Of a DNA stretch of 64,000 nt, positions 44,501 to 52,991 are shown one piece after another. Every line of letters begins with the position of its first letter. The stretch's first letter is position 1. This DNA is from Funiculus sociatus GB2-C1. GTDB lineage: Bacteria; Cyanobacteriota; Cyanobacteriia; Cyanobacteriales; FACHB-T130. Made by a program: the position numbers and the translations under genes. The stretch spans positions 83,079 through 147,078 of the forward strand of contig NZ_JAMPKJ010000008.1 in the NCBI RefSeq assembly GCF_039962115.1. Direction: 5' to 3'. The notes under the pieces are model-generated. The model was not told where the DNA came from, did not search any database, and saw only the letters and a program-made list of their open reading frames with translations.

Positions 44501-44899
44501 TTAGATAAATCCTTGCCCTTTCGGACGCTCATCGCCTTCATCTGTTAGGTTTCCTTCTTCATCGTGCTGCAAATTGGCTAGTTCCTCAGCGCGTTGTGCA
44601 GTTTCAGCTTGCTCTTGTTCCTTTAAGTCTCCGGGTTCGTTGACATACATTTCGGGTTCAATAGCATAGTTATTTAGTAGACCTTCTTTGTCTACCGTGT
44701 AACCCTCTGTTGTATTAATGCTTCCACCATCTGTTTGATCGTTAGTTGGAGACTTTTCCTCATCTCTTTGTGATGGAGTAGTTTTAAAAGCATTACCTTC
44801 TCTTTCTTTACGCGCTGCCGTCTCAGCGGGTACAATACCCCTGTCATAGGTATCGACATCTACACTAACTTCTGAATTCGTATTGGTTTCATTATTCAT
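44501..44899 (-). CDS. acidic hydrophilic protein of unknown function
   Basis: A 132-residue protein very rich in Glu, Asp, Asn, Thr and Gln, with no hydrophobic segment and almost no predicted order. Readable stretches are VDVDTYDRGIVPAETAARKE and QAETAQRAEELANLQHDEEG. A perfect AGGAGG stands before the ATG, so expression is likely. Such disordered acidic proteins often accompany stress genes in cyanobacteria, which fits the neighbourhood, but no function can be given. Confidence 0.65.
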   Translation of the reverse strand: MNNETNTNSEVSVDVDTYDRGIVPAETAARKEREGNAFKTTPSQRDEEKSPTNDQTDGGSINTTEGYTVDKEGLLNNYAIEPEMYVNEPGDLKEQEQAETAQRAEELANLQHDEEGNLTDEGDERPKGQGFI

Positions 44900-45090
44900 G
44901 ACTATTTCCTCCTAACAAAGCAGCTTTATTAAATAAGATTGTAATTTTTTTGTATAATTATATACTCTACCTTTAGAGTTAATTTTACATATATAAAATA
45001 ATTAGCCCATTATGGGGTATAGATTAATACCAGAAAAAACAAGGGAAATATATACGGATATAGTGCATAACTTCACGCTGGAAATAGCTA

Positions 45091-45486
45091 ATGCTTCGAG
45101 ACGGAACCCAAAGCTGGCGTATACTCATCACCATGCTCGTCATTGTGCCGCTAGGGTTATTCTCGAAGAGATACGACGGTTTTGCTTCTAAGTGGGTAAA
45201 TGATTTTTCAGGAGATATTTTATACGAAACATTCTGGTGTCTATTCGTGTTTTTACTGTTTCCAACTCGCCAAGCTGCAAACCAAATTCCATTGGGCGTA
45301 TTTAGTGTCACCTGCGGGATAGAATTTTTGCAACTATGGCACCAACCTGTTTTGGATTCGTTGCGCTCAACCGTGTTGGGAAAGTTGCTGCTGGGAACTA
45401 CCTTTAGCTGGTGGGATTTCCCTCATTACGCTGTGGGCTGCATCATCGGCTGGTTATTTTTGCGGAAAATTGGAAAATTTGACTAG
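45091..45486 (+). CDS. DUF2809 family membrane protein
   Basis: A 131-residue protein with about four hydrophobic segments matching DUF2809. It shows VPLGLFSKRYDGFASKWVND, YETFWCLFVFLLFP, GIEFLQLWHQPVLDSLRSTV and FPHYAVGCIIGW. The role is unknown; by position it is a stand-alone gene. The start has no strong ribosome site. Confidence 0.78.
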   Translation: MLRDGTQSWRILITMLVIVPLGLFSKRYDGFASKWVNDFSGDILYETFWCLFVFLLFPTRQAANQIPLGVFSVTCGIEFLQLWHQPVLDSLRSTVLGKLLLGTTFSWWDFPHYAVGCIIGWLFLRKIGKFD

Positions 45487-45558
45487 AGGAAAATCACAAC
45501 TCGAAAATAAGTAGTAGGGGTATCATTGCCCACCCGACAGAAATATTTTAAAGAAACC

Positions 45559-45786
45559 ATGAAGAAACAAGTAAAGGTTAAACCAAATTCCAAAAATCAA
45601 AAAATTGAGGAAGCTGCGGATGGTAGCCTTATAATAAATCTGAAATCGCCTCCTGTGGAGGGTAAGGCAAATGAGGAGTTAATTCAAATTTTGGCCAAAA
45701 AATTTGAGGTGTCAAAATCTAGAATTAGCATTAAGTTTGGTTTATCGTCAAGGAATAAGGTGGTTGAAATAGATATTGATTCATGA
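45559..45786 (+). CDS. DUF167 (YggU-like) protein
   Basis: A 75-residue protein of the DUF167 family: [34 protein letters not shown] and the C-terminal RNKVVEID. Length and order match the family. Function unknown. The ATG at 45559 begins the conserved sequence; the frame is open a little further upstream over a dispersed GGTATCATTGCCCACCC repeat. Confidence 0.82.
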   Translation: MKKQVKVKPNSKNQKIEEAADGSLIINLKSPPVEGKANEELIQILAKKFEVSKSRISIKFGLSSRNKVVEIDIDS

Positions 45787-45892
45787 TGTTTTCTGGTTTA
45801 AGTCAGCATTCCCAACTCAGAAACATTTTCCTTAAGGTGCTAACTACCGAAACCTAGCCCAAATAAATACACTTTAAGCAAGAGGTATCAAC

Positions 45893-46273
45893 ATGACACA
45901 CGTCTTACTGGTAGATGACGAAGAGGCATTACGAGCTAGTCTCAGCTATGCTTTAATCAAAGAAGGTTATCAGGTGACAACTGCGGCAGATGGACAGACG
46001 GCGCTGAAATTGTTTCATAAACAGGTGCCGGATGTGATGATTTTAGATTTAATGTTACCTGGGATAGATGGCATGGAATTGTGTTGGCGCATCCGAGCTT
46101 TTTCTAATATTCCTATTTTGATGCTGACAGCTAAAGACCAGGATATTGATAAAGTTTGGGGTTTAGAAGCGGGTGCAGATGACTACATTACGAAGCCTTT
46201 CAATACTCGCGAACTTTTGGCACGGATAAAAGCAGTTTTACGGGGTCGTGCTGCTGGTAATGTCAATCAATAA
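45893..46273 (+). CDS. receiver-only response regulator
   Basis: A 126-residue protein that is a single receiver domain. It has the acidic pair Asp8/Asp9, the phospho-acceptor Asp52 (VMILDLMLPGIDG), Thr79 and Lys101 (YITKPF). The sequence is of the OmpR class, whose members normally carry a winged-helix output domain of about 100 residues; here the frame stops right after the receiver linker (LLARIKAVLRGR). The histidine kinase follows after 90 bp, too little for a lost domain. It may act as a phosphate carrier or by protein contact. Confidence 0.88.
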   Translation: MTHVLLVDDEEALRASLSYALIKEGYQVTTAADGQTALKLFHKQVPDVMILDLMLPGIDGMELCWRIRAFSNIPILMLTAKDQDIDKVWGLEAGADDYITKPFNTRELLARIKAVLRGRAAGNVNQ

Positions 46274-46363
46274 TCGGGATTTACCTGTGTTTAGCCCGCC
46301 CATATTTACCTTCAGGCAATTTGTCAGAAGTTTATCAAAAGCACATTTTCAAAATCCGAGGAG

Positions 46364-47797
46364 TTGATAGCCATTCGCATCCGCTGGAATTCAATTTACC
46401 GAAAACTTTTTCTCACTTACCTGGCGCTCACTGCACTGGGGACATCAATTTTGGCAAGCTATATCCTGTTTTCTTTCCATGCCTATTTTATGAGGACGAG
46501 ACAGGGTGATTTAGATGTCTGGACTACTGCTTTAGGCGAAAGTGTAGCTGATGCGTTGGAGGAAAACGATCTCCGGCGGGTGGAATTGTTAGTACAACGC
46601 TACGGTTCGCCGGATTCAGTAACTCTGCGGATTTTGAGGCCAGATGGTCGCCTGCTGTTCACTTCTGCTCCCCAGCTAGATCAGCAAATAACTAATTGGT
46701 TTAGCGTTCCGGGAGTGAGGGAAGCGCTGCAAAATCAGCCGATGCAAGGGGTGGCGAAAGGTGTTCTGTCAAATGATGACAGGTTGTATGCAGCAAAGCC
46801 GATATCCCGCAACGGTCGCTTGCTTGGTGTTGTGCGGATGTCGATAACGCTGAATCAGTTTCAGCGTCAATTCCGGATAATTATTTTCACAGTTCTGGGA
46901 ACTCTCTTCTTGACTGTTTTGCTGTGTGCGCTGATTAGCGAACGACTTGCACGCAATATTGCTAGACCAATCCAGGCGATGTGCAACTTTGCTATCCAGG
47001 TGGGTGCTGGTCATTTAGGCGAGAAGCTGAATATCCGTCAAAACGATGAGCTAGGTCAGTTAGCGATTGAGTTAAACCGGATGAGCGAACGACTGGCTTC
47101 GCTGGATAAGGAGAGGCGAGCATTCTTGGCGAATGTGTCTCACGAGTTGCGGACTCCGGTTAGTAACGTCCATGTGACTTTGGAGGCGCTTTCAAGTGGC
47201 GCTGATGAGGAACCGGAATTACGCGATCGCTTTATGCAAACTGCACAGGAAGAGACTATGCGCCTGTCGCGGCTAATTAAGGATTTGCTAGATTTGGGAC
47301 GACTGGAAGCAGGCGTAACCGTACTTGAGAAGCAACCCATCAATCTGCGAGACTTGATTAATCGTGCTTCGCGAGCAATGGAGTCTCGGATGCGCTCTAA
47401 GGGTGTGGACATCAGCATCAATGTTCCTGATGTTGGGCTGCAAGGCGATCCAGAAAGGCTGTTGCAAGCTTTCCTGAATATACTTGATAATGCGATTAAG
47501 TTTTCGGTGCCGGATTCTCAGGTTTCTATTTCTGGAAGTGTAGAAGGTTCTCAGGTTGCTGTGCAAATTCGCGACCAGGGAGCGGGAATTAGCGATCGCG
47601 ATCTTCCCCACATTTTTGAACAATTTTATACCGCAGATCGTTCCCGCAAAGGCACTGGTACTGGTTTAGGGTTAGCGATCGCGCGGCGAATTGTCGAAGC
47701 ACACGGCGGAATTATTACCGCTAGTAGCACCCCTATTCAAGGTACAACTTTCACTTTTCGCCTTCCGCTTAATTCCTCCTCTGAGAAAAAGAACTAA
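46364..47797 (+). CDS. membrane sensor histidine kinase
   Basis: A kinase of about 477 residues. It has TM1 at about 15-37, a periplasmic domain of about 125 residues, TM2 at about 171-192, a HAMP domain to about 245, then HisKA with His260 in VSHELRTP. The ATPase domain shows LNILDNAIKF (Asn376), DQGAGIS (Asp404) and GTGLGLAIARRIVEAHGG. It pairs with the receiver gene just upstream. No ATG fits the N-terminus: the first possible start is TTG at 46364, directly after a GAGGAG ribosome site, while at normal spacing from that site only an ATT codon is found. The start is therefore uncertain by a few codons. Confidence 0.87.
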   Translation: MIAIRIRWNSIYRKLFLTYLALTALGTSILASYILFSFHAYFMRTRQGDLDVWTTALGESVADALEENDLRRVELLVQRYGSPDSVTLRILRPDGRLLFTSAPQLDQQITNWFSVPGVREALQNQPMQGVAKGVLSNDDRLYAAKPISRNGRLLGVVRMSITLNQFQRQFRIIIFTVLGTLFLTVLLCALISERLARNIARPIQAMCNFAIQVGAGHLGEKLNIRQNDELGQLAIELNRMSERLASLDKERRAFLANVSHELRTPVSNVHVTLEALSSGADEEPELRDRFMQTAQEETMRLSRLIKDLLDLGRLEAGVTVLEKQPINLRDLINRASRAMESRMRSKGVDISINVPDVGLQGDPERLLQAFLNILDNAIKFSVPDSQVSISGSVEGSQVAVQIRDQGAGISDRDLPHIFEQFYTADRSRKGTGTGLGLAIARRIVEAHGGIITASSTPIQGTTFTFRLPLNSSSEKKN

Positions 47798-47835
47798 TCC
47801 GTAGGATGTGATCGCGATCGCGCACGGCGAGTAAA

Positions 47836-48480
47836 TTAAGGATAGTAAGCCTTGAGGATATACGCGATCGCAGCGCAAAACTCTTCGTATTGCCCATTAG
47901 TATCAGGTTGCTCGAAGCCTAGAAGCAGCTTCTGTTTTTCCTCATCTGTGAGCGAGTCAATGACTTCCAAGATATCTTCAATTGCCGCACGACGCATGGC
48001 ATTCAGCTTATCAATATTAAGTCCGAGTTTATCAATTGTTGTGTGGGCAGCAGATTTTTTCGCTGTAACCTCTGTTGCTAGAATCTGTCCATCATCGGTA
48101 TATCTGAAGAACTCCGCACAGTTCGCATCTAGAGGCGAAACCATCCGATGCTCGTCGTACCAATCATCTTTCTTACTTCCACAATGCAGGGGTTCTCTAC
48201 GTTCTCTTTCTCTTTGGCATGAAGCCAATAAATTTGTGTACTCCAGTGCTAAGTTTGGATAAGTTTTCCTGGGCTTTAGATGTTCGATATGGCTGGTGTC
48301 TCTGGTAATTCTCCTCCCGCAGTAGCAACAGATATAACCCTGCTCCTGCAACAAAGCATCATGCACCGTTGGTTTTTGTGGTGTGCGTAGGTCATCCCAA
48401 GTAGGTGTCCACTCCTCGTTTTTCTGACCTTTCCATTTTGAGAAGTCTGTCGGTTCCTTACCCTTGTGGATGTATCTCAC
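47836..48480 (-). CDS. ptuB: Septu-type HNH endonuclease PtuB
   Basis: A 214-residue HNH nuclease of the TIGR02646/PtuB type. Zinc-binding and active-site residues are visible: Cys51/Cys54 (CCYCGRR), the HNH His in SHIEHLKP (His64/His67), Asn83 in YTNLLASC (Cys88) and Cys100. In the Septu system PtuB is the nuclease effector, working with the ATPase PtuA against phage. The start is GTG at 48478-48480 and overlaps the ptuA stop as GTGA, so the two are translationally coupled. The same effector pair also occurs in retron Ec78-like systems, but no reverse transcriptase or retron RNA is seen here. Confidence 0.82.
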   Translation of the reverse strand: MRYIHKGKEPTDFSKWKGQKNEEWTPTWDDLRTPQKPTVHDALLQEQGYICCYCGRRITRDTSHIEHLKPRKTYPNLALEYTNLLASCQRERERREPLHCGSKKDDWYDEHRMVSPLDANCAEFFRYTDDGQILATEVTAKKSAAHTTIDKLGLNIDKLNAMRRAAIEDILEVIDSLTDEEKQKLLLGFEQPDTNGQYEEFCAAIAYILKAYYP

Positions 48481-49796
48481 CGACTCAGAATCTCCTTGCG
48501 CCGGATGGACACACTTGCTTTGACTAACTCAGGCTCATCAGCTCCAATTTCATCAGCAATTTGTTGACGTAATTGCCTAGCACCATCAAGATCACCCTTG
48601 TCGATGAGTCGAAACAACTCAAGAAGATCGTCCTTAAATTCTTGGGGACGGGCTGGAACACCCATGAGGTCTTCTAAAATACGATTGCTGTCTCTCCCGT
48701 AAGAACTTTCTGGACGTTTGGCAACAACTCCTTCAGATGTTGCTTCTAAAATGTAGATTCCATTAGGTTTGACTTCGCTGATTACCTGTGGCGAATGCGT
48801 TGTGACAATGAACTGACAATTAGGGAATGTTCTTGTTAGTGCGGGAATAATTTCGCGTTGCCATTTCGGGTGAAGATGTAGTTCAATTTCGTCAATGAGA
48901 ACAACGCCCTCGCCTTGGAGCGGATTTGGTAGACCAGGGTTTGCGATCGCTAACCTTCTCGCCAAATCTCCCACCATTGCCATCAAGCCTTTCTCACCAT
49001 CAGACAGCTGATTGACGATGAGTTCCTGACCTTGTTTTGTGGCAGTCATTCGTAAAGGCGATCGCCTAACCCGTAAATTGGAGAAACCAGGCATCAATGA
49101 AGATATGGCTTGTCTCACTGCTTCTAACTGGTGATCCCGGTAATCTAGGTTATCGCGCCGTTCTTCGTTTTCCACATCTTCCAAAAGTCTAAACCATTGA
49201 AAAAAATTAACAAAGCCTATTTGTGTCCCTGCGATCGCCTGTTCATAGGCATTTATTTGAGCGAAGTGATTCTTCTTCGGAATCTCTAAGGTAATATCAA
49301 GAACTGCACGATTAACGGGGTAATAGACTGCTAGAGGTAAGTTGGCTTCAGGACTTACTTGCCACTGACGACGTAGGTCATTAGTAACTGACTCTAACTC
49401 GCTAAGGTTGATGCCTGTAACTATGCCTCTTACTTCCTGAGCTGTAGTGAGAGACCAATTTACTTCCTGGGAGTCGAGTAAAAGTGTAATCTCATTGTAG
49501 GTCTGATTGTTTCCAATTTTTATGTCTTGTTCCTTGTAGTAACGTCCTTTTGCTAGGTCTCTTTCCCGCTCGCTAGAGGAAACTAAACCCTGCTGTTTTA
49601 TCAATGTAGTTCTAGATTCAGGATTAAATTGAATCGGTGCTATAAGCCAAGACAACAGAACGGAGATAGAATCGAGAATACTGGATTTTCCCACTCCGTT
49701 GATACCGATTAGTACATTTGGCTCCTCTGTTTGGAAATCTAGCGTCATGTCGCTGATTCCCCGAAATGAAGTCATTTTTAGACGCTTGACTTTCAT
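48477..49796 (-). CDS. ptuA: Septu-type ATPase PtuA
   Basis: A 439-residue ABC/SMC-like ATPase of the AAA_15/AAA_21 class. Walker A is GINGVGKSS (31-39), the signature LSDGEKGLMAMVGDLARR, Walker B VVLIDEIELHLHP, and the H-loop VTTHSPQVISEV. It begins VKRLKMTSFRGI, as OLD/RecF-like ATPases do. In Septu, PtuA forms the complex that controls the PtuB nuclease. Length is slightly short for the family but all motifs are present. It starts 9 bp after the metallophosphoesterase gene without an own ribosome site, which suggests one operon of three genes. Confidence 0.82.
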   Translation of the reverse strand: MKVKRLKMTSFRGISDMTLDFQTEEPNVLIGINGVGKSSILDSISVLLSWLIAPIQFNPESRTTLIKQQGLVSSSERERDLAKGRYYKEQDIKIGNNQTYNEITLLLDSQEVNWSLTTAQEVRGIVTGINLSELESVTNDLRRQWQVSPEANLPLAVYYPVNRAVLDITLEIPKKNHFAQINAYEQAIAGTQIGFVNFFQWFRLLEDVENEERRDNLDYRDHQLEAVRQAISSLMPGFSNLRVRRSPLRMTATKQGQELIVNQLSDGEKGLMAMVGDLARRLAIANPGLPNPLQGEGVVLIDEIELHLHPKWQREIIPALTRTFPNCQFIVTTHSPQVISEVKPNGIYILEATSEGVVAKRPESSYGRDSNRILEDLMGVPARPQEFKDDLLELFRLIDKGDLDGARQLRQQIADEIGADEPELVKASVSIRRKEILSR

Positions 49797-49805
49797 AAGT
49801 TTGAA

Positions 49806-50729
49806 TTAAGCTGATTGCAGTGGAATAACACCTTTGTCAAAAACGCGGTTATTGGTGCCGATGCCGCTAATTACTATTTTGTCTGCAAACACATCCAATG
49901 CAGCAAAACTCAACTCGCTGACAGAATGCGCCGTCCATTCTGAACGTCCGACTTTACGAACTCCTGCGCCAGCACCACAAGTTAGATAAGTAGTACCGTT
50001 AATAGGCTTTGTGCGCTCATAGTTGTGGTCGTGACCGTTGATGTAAAGTTGCACACGGTATTTTTGGAAAAGCGGAGTTAGTGTTTCGATAAAAGGTTCG
50101 TTTACTCCGTATTCACCAGATGAGTAAATCTGATGATGACCAACAACGATTTTCCAAGGCGCATCGCTGCTGCTGAGTTCTTGTTCTAACCAAGTTAGTT
50201 GAGCCTTCCAGTCAGCATTATTATTGGTATCTAGAGCAAAAAAATGTACTGGGTTGCGCCGAAATGTGTAGTAACGTCGCCCCTGCATATTAAAGGCTGG
50301 ATAATTAACTTGAGGGTCGCCGTTATCTGTGCGGATGTCGTGGTTGCCTAGAACAGCTTGAAATTTGACACCCTGTTGCAATAAAACTTGATAAGGGCGC
50401 TCAAAAACATCAACAATTTTCTCAATTTCACCATTGTTGTAGATGTTGTCACCAGCCAGGATTGCCAAATTAAAGGGCTTTAGCTGCTGATAACGACTCA
50501 TGGCTGCTGCTACAGCATATTGACCTTTTGCACCAGTTCCTGTGTCTGCCACCGACACAAAGCGTAGTAGCGGGGTTCCTAGCGTTGACTCAGGCGTTGC
50601 TGGTTCGGCGGCAAGATTGAAGGAGACAGCACTCGTAGCCCTTTGACTGCGGAGTGCCTTTGCCAGAAAAGCTAGACCGAAACCACTGAGGGTGCTTAAA
50701 ACTAGAAAGTGACGGCGTTTAAGGGGCAT
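49806..50729 (-). CDS. exported metallophosphoesterase
   Basis: A 307-residue calcineurin-like phosphoesterase resembling purple acid phosphatases. The metal-binding blocks occur in order: VSVADTGTG, LAGDNIYNNG, LGNHDIRTD, VVGHHQIYSS and NGHDHNYER. The N-terminus has twin-arginine-like KRRHFL and a hydrophobic stretch (LSTLSGFGLAFLAKAL), so it is probably exported by Tat. Substrates may be phosphate esters in the periplasm. It is directly upstream of ptuA on the same strand (9-bp gap), an unusual neighbour for a defence pair. Confidence 0.85.
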   Translation of the reverse strand: MPLKRRHFLVLSTLSGFGLAFLAKALRSQRATSAVSFNLAAEPATPESTLGTPLLRFVSVADTGTGAKGQYAVAAAMSRYQQLKPFNLAILAGDNIYNNGEIEKIVDVFERPYQVLLQQGVKFQAVLGNHDIRTDNGDPQVNYPAFNMQGRRYYTFRRNPVHFFALDTNNNADWKAQLTWLEQELSSSDAPWKIVVGHHQIYSSGEYGVNEPFIETLTPLFQKYRVQLYINGHDHNYERTKPINGTTYLTCGAGAGVRKVGRSEWTAHSVSELSFAALDVFADKIVISGIGTNNRVFDKGVIPLQSA

Positions 50730-50896
50730 AGATTAAAAGTTAAGTCAGTTGATTGCAAGTCAGATAAAAGCAGAATAGCAAAGTGGTAGATTAGGGCTGT
50801 GAAGGCAGCATCCGGTAAGAATCTACCGCGAGTAGCGCATACGCGCCTACGCCGGAGGCGATCGCAATTATTTTTGCTGCTTTTAAGGGAGATTCC

Positions 50897-51775
50897 ATGT
50901 CAGAAGATCAAACAAATCAGCCAAATATACCAAACCCAGCACCGAAAAAGGTGACACCACCGCCCATCCGCCAATCGTTTCTGAAAGCTCAAAGCATTAA
51001 GATTCTGCGGGGGACAATTAGACTGCTTGAAGGGACAGTAGAGAAATTGGAAGAGCGACCAACGGCTACCTCCCAAATTACAACTGCCAAGCCAAGCCTT
51101 CTGGAACGTTTTTTAAGTTTGTGGAATGGCATTATAGGGATAATCCGCTCTTTCCTGCCAACATCGCTGAATCAAAAGCTTTCTGATACGGCTTTGAGTG
51201 GCGCGATCGCAGTCGTTCTCGTTCTACTACTCTGGACAACAACTACCCTTATACCTGGGAAACCGACTGAAGTAGCTGAGGTTCCTCCCGCAGCAACGCC
51301 TGTTCCCGAACAGATATCTTCTCCTGAACCAACGCCTGTTCCAGTTGCGCCTGTTCCGGAACCAACACCGCCTCCCGCCAACATCGACACGCCTCCAGAA
51401 TTAAAAGCGCCAGAAGCACCCCAAGCCGTGGAAATTGCCCCACCGCCTCCCCCAGTGCTAACCCCAGAACAAAAATTGATTGCTTCTATTCAAGATCAAG
51501 TTGCCCAAACTACTACCCAATATGCAAATGGGCTAATTGGGTCTATTCAAGCTAACTTTCCCGCTAGTCTTCTAGTCGTCCAAGTCAGTGATGCTTGGTA
51601 CGACCTCAATTTATCCAAACAGGACAAGTTAGCAGGCGAAATGTTGCAACGCGCTAAAGAACTCGACTTTAGCAAGTTGGAAATCTCTGATTCTCAAGGT
51701 ACGCTTTTAGCCCGTTCTCCTGTGGTGGGAGACAAAATGGTAATTCTCAAGCGCCGCGTACTCGCCGCAGGTTAG
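50897..51775 (+). CDS. proline-rich membrane protein of unknown function
   Basis: A 292-residue protein. Residues about 1-95 are a soluble cytoplasmic part with a helix (LRGTIRLLEGTVEKLEE), then one membrane segment (about 99-118, GAIAVVLVLLLWTTTTLI). A Pro/Glu/Val-rich linker (about 125-190) leads to a C-terminal domain of about 100 residues (VSDAWYDLNLSKQDKLAGEM, LEISDSQGTLLARSPVVGDK). The linker and domain should be periplasmic. I do not recognise the family by name; similar layouts occur among conserved cyanobacterial proteins. It is divergent from the metallophosphoesterase gene. Confidence 0.65.
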   Translation: MSEDQTNQPNIPNPAPKKVTPPPIRQSFLKAQSIKILRGTIRLLEGTVEKLEERPTATSQITTAKPSLLERFLSLWNGIIGIIRSFLPTSLNQKLSDTALSGAIAVVLVLLLWTTTTLIPGKPTEVAEVPPAATPVPEQISSPEPTPVPVAPVPEPTPPPANIDTPPELKAPEAPQAVEIAPPPPPVLTPEQKLIASIQDQVAQTTTQYANGLIGSIQANFPASLLVVQVSDAWYDLNLSKQDKLAGEMLQRAKELDFSKLEISDSQGTLLARSPVVGDKMVILKRRVLAAG

Positions 51776-51800
51776 GAATGTGGATTTAATAACTTACAGA

Positions 51801-51869
51801 ATTTGCGATTGGTAGGGCATGGCAATGCTATTTGCGATTGGTAGGGGCATGGCAATGCCATGCCCCTAC
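51801..51869. repeat. duplicated GGTAGGG(G)CATGGCAATGC unit
   Basis: A 28-bp unit (ATTTGCGATTGGTAGGGCAT and following) occurs twice in a row. The second copy ends in a perfect 14-bp hairpin (51841-51854 with 51856-51869). A related sequence is at 29413. It is a dispersed hairpin repeat. Confidence 0.65.
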
Positions 51870-51875
51870 GAAACC

Positions 51876-51905
51876 AGAGACGCGAAATTTCGCGTCTCTC
51901 TTTTT
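51876..51905 (+). terminator. palindromic terminator
   Basis: A perfect 24-bp palindrome (AGAGACGCGAAA with its complement) followed by a T-run, about 100 bp after the proline-rich protein gene. It may also be part of the neighbouring repeat cluster. Confidence 0.75.
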
Positions 51906-51909
51906 ATAT

Positions 51910-52068
51910 TTATCTACCTTCGACTGCGCGCACAGACTGGGGTGGTGTTCTAAAATCTAAACTTTGTTCTGGTAGCATCCAGGTAATCAGCAATCCCTGA
52001 ATAGCACCTACTGCAACCAACCCCCATATAAAACCTGTCTTTTTTATGGCTCGTGGCAACGTGTTCAT
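51910..52068 (-). CDS. small single-pass membrane protein, 52 residues
   Basis: An ATG-to-TAA frame of 52 codons. It encodes a basic start (MNTLPRAIKKTG), one hydrophobic segment (FIWGLVAVGAIQGLLITWML) and a short polar tail ending RAVEGR. AGGG lies about 9 nt before the ATG. The charge pattern is that of a real single-pass protein rather than random sequence. It lies alone in a 500-bp gap between two larger genes. No family is recognised. Confidence 0.5.
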   Translation of the reverse strand: MNTLPRAIKKTGFIWGLVAVGAIQGLLITWMLPEQSLDFRTPPQSVRAVEGR

Positions 52069-52274
52069 AAAATTACCCTAAGTAGTGCCTTCCGGCAATT
52101 CCGAATACTTTTTTTGACCCCAATCTAACTACAGTGATCCTCTGGTGGCATCTACCTATAGGAGTATATCCAGGGAATTACCTACGTACTTAAGAAAATG
52201 TTGTGGAATTTGGTGAACTACTTAGGCGCAAATTATTAAAGTTTTATTTTATACATCCCCAATATTGCTAAGAA

Positions 52275-52991
52275 CTATTGTTGCTGGCTATTAGGAAAAA
52301 CAGCTCTGTAGGCTTTTACGTTAATATCGATACCTGTAATCGCCGTACCAACAACGACGGCATAGGCTCCCAGTTCCAGCGCTTGCTTTGCCATCTGGGG
52401 TGAGGCAATGCCACCTTCACAAATGACTGGAACGTTTAGCTGTTCTACCATCTGGGCTAGTAAGTCAAAGCCTGGGGGAATTAGATGTTTTGTAGCGGCA
52501 GTATAGCCGTAGAGGGTGGTGCCTACGATATCTGCACCTGCGGCGGCGGCGGCTAGAGCATTCTCTATCGTATCCACATCTGCCATCACTGGCTTACCTA
52601 GTTCATCGTGAATTCGGCTAATCAGTGTTTGTAGTGTCTCGTCATCTGGGCGATCGCGTAATGTGGCATCAATAGCGATAATGTCTGCACCAGCGATCGC
52701 GATCGCTTGCGCGTGATGGAACTGCGGAGTAATGTATACTTCGTAACCCGGTATCTGTTGTTTCCACAGACCAATTATCGGTAATTTAACCTTTTCGCGT
52801 ACTGCCTTTATATGAGCTGGCGTATCAATACGCACTCCCACAGCCCCATTGAGGATAGAAGCGTGCGCGATCGCGGCAATAACTGACGGCTCGTGCAGGG
52901 GCGACTCAACCGGAGCCTGACAAGATACAATCAAACCTTGACTCAAAGCGTTTAATGTGTCGCTGCTACGGGGGAAAACAAAATCGTGCAT
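52275..52991 (-). CDS. nanE: N-acetylmannosamine-6-phosphate 2-epimerase
   Basis: A 238-residue TIM-barrel protein of the NanE family, which interconverts ManNAc-6-P and GlcNAc-6-P in amino-sugar use. The catalytic Lys is in IIGLWKQ and the Glu in VICEGGIASP; GLIVSCQAP and VGVRID open the barrel and GADIIAIDATLR is the central phosphate region. No other sialic acid genes are nearby. Its ATG (52989-52991) overlaps the cobN start on the other strand, so the two promoters must lie within each other's coding region unless one start is further inside. Confidence 0.87.
   Translation of the reverse strand: MHDFVFPRSSDTLNALSQGLIVSCQAPVESPLHEPSVIAAIAHASILNGAVGVRIDTPAHIKAVREKVKLPIIGLWKQQIPGYEVYITPQFHHAQAIAIAGADIIAIDATLRDRPDDETLQTLISRIHDELGKPVMADVDTIENALAAAAAGADIVGTTLYGYTAATKHLIPPGFDLLAQMVEQLNVPVICEGGIASPQMAKQALELGAYAVVVGTAITGIDINVKAYRAVFPNSQQQ

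Noticed and set aside
44952..44965. GTA-N8-TAC between the acidic protein gene and the DUF2809 gene
   Set aside because: It lies in a TATA-rich tract where such matches are expected, and no correctly spaced -10 box was found.
47836..49796. Retron with PtuA-PtuB effector
   Set aside because: No reverse transcriptase gene or retron RNA is seen next to the pair, so a plain Septu system is the simpler call.
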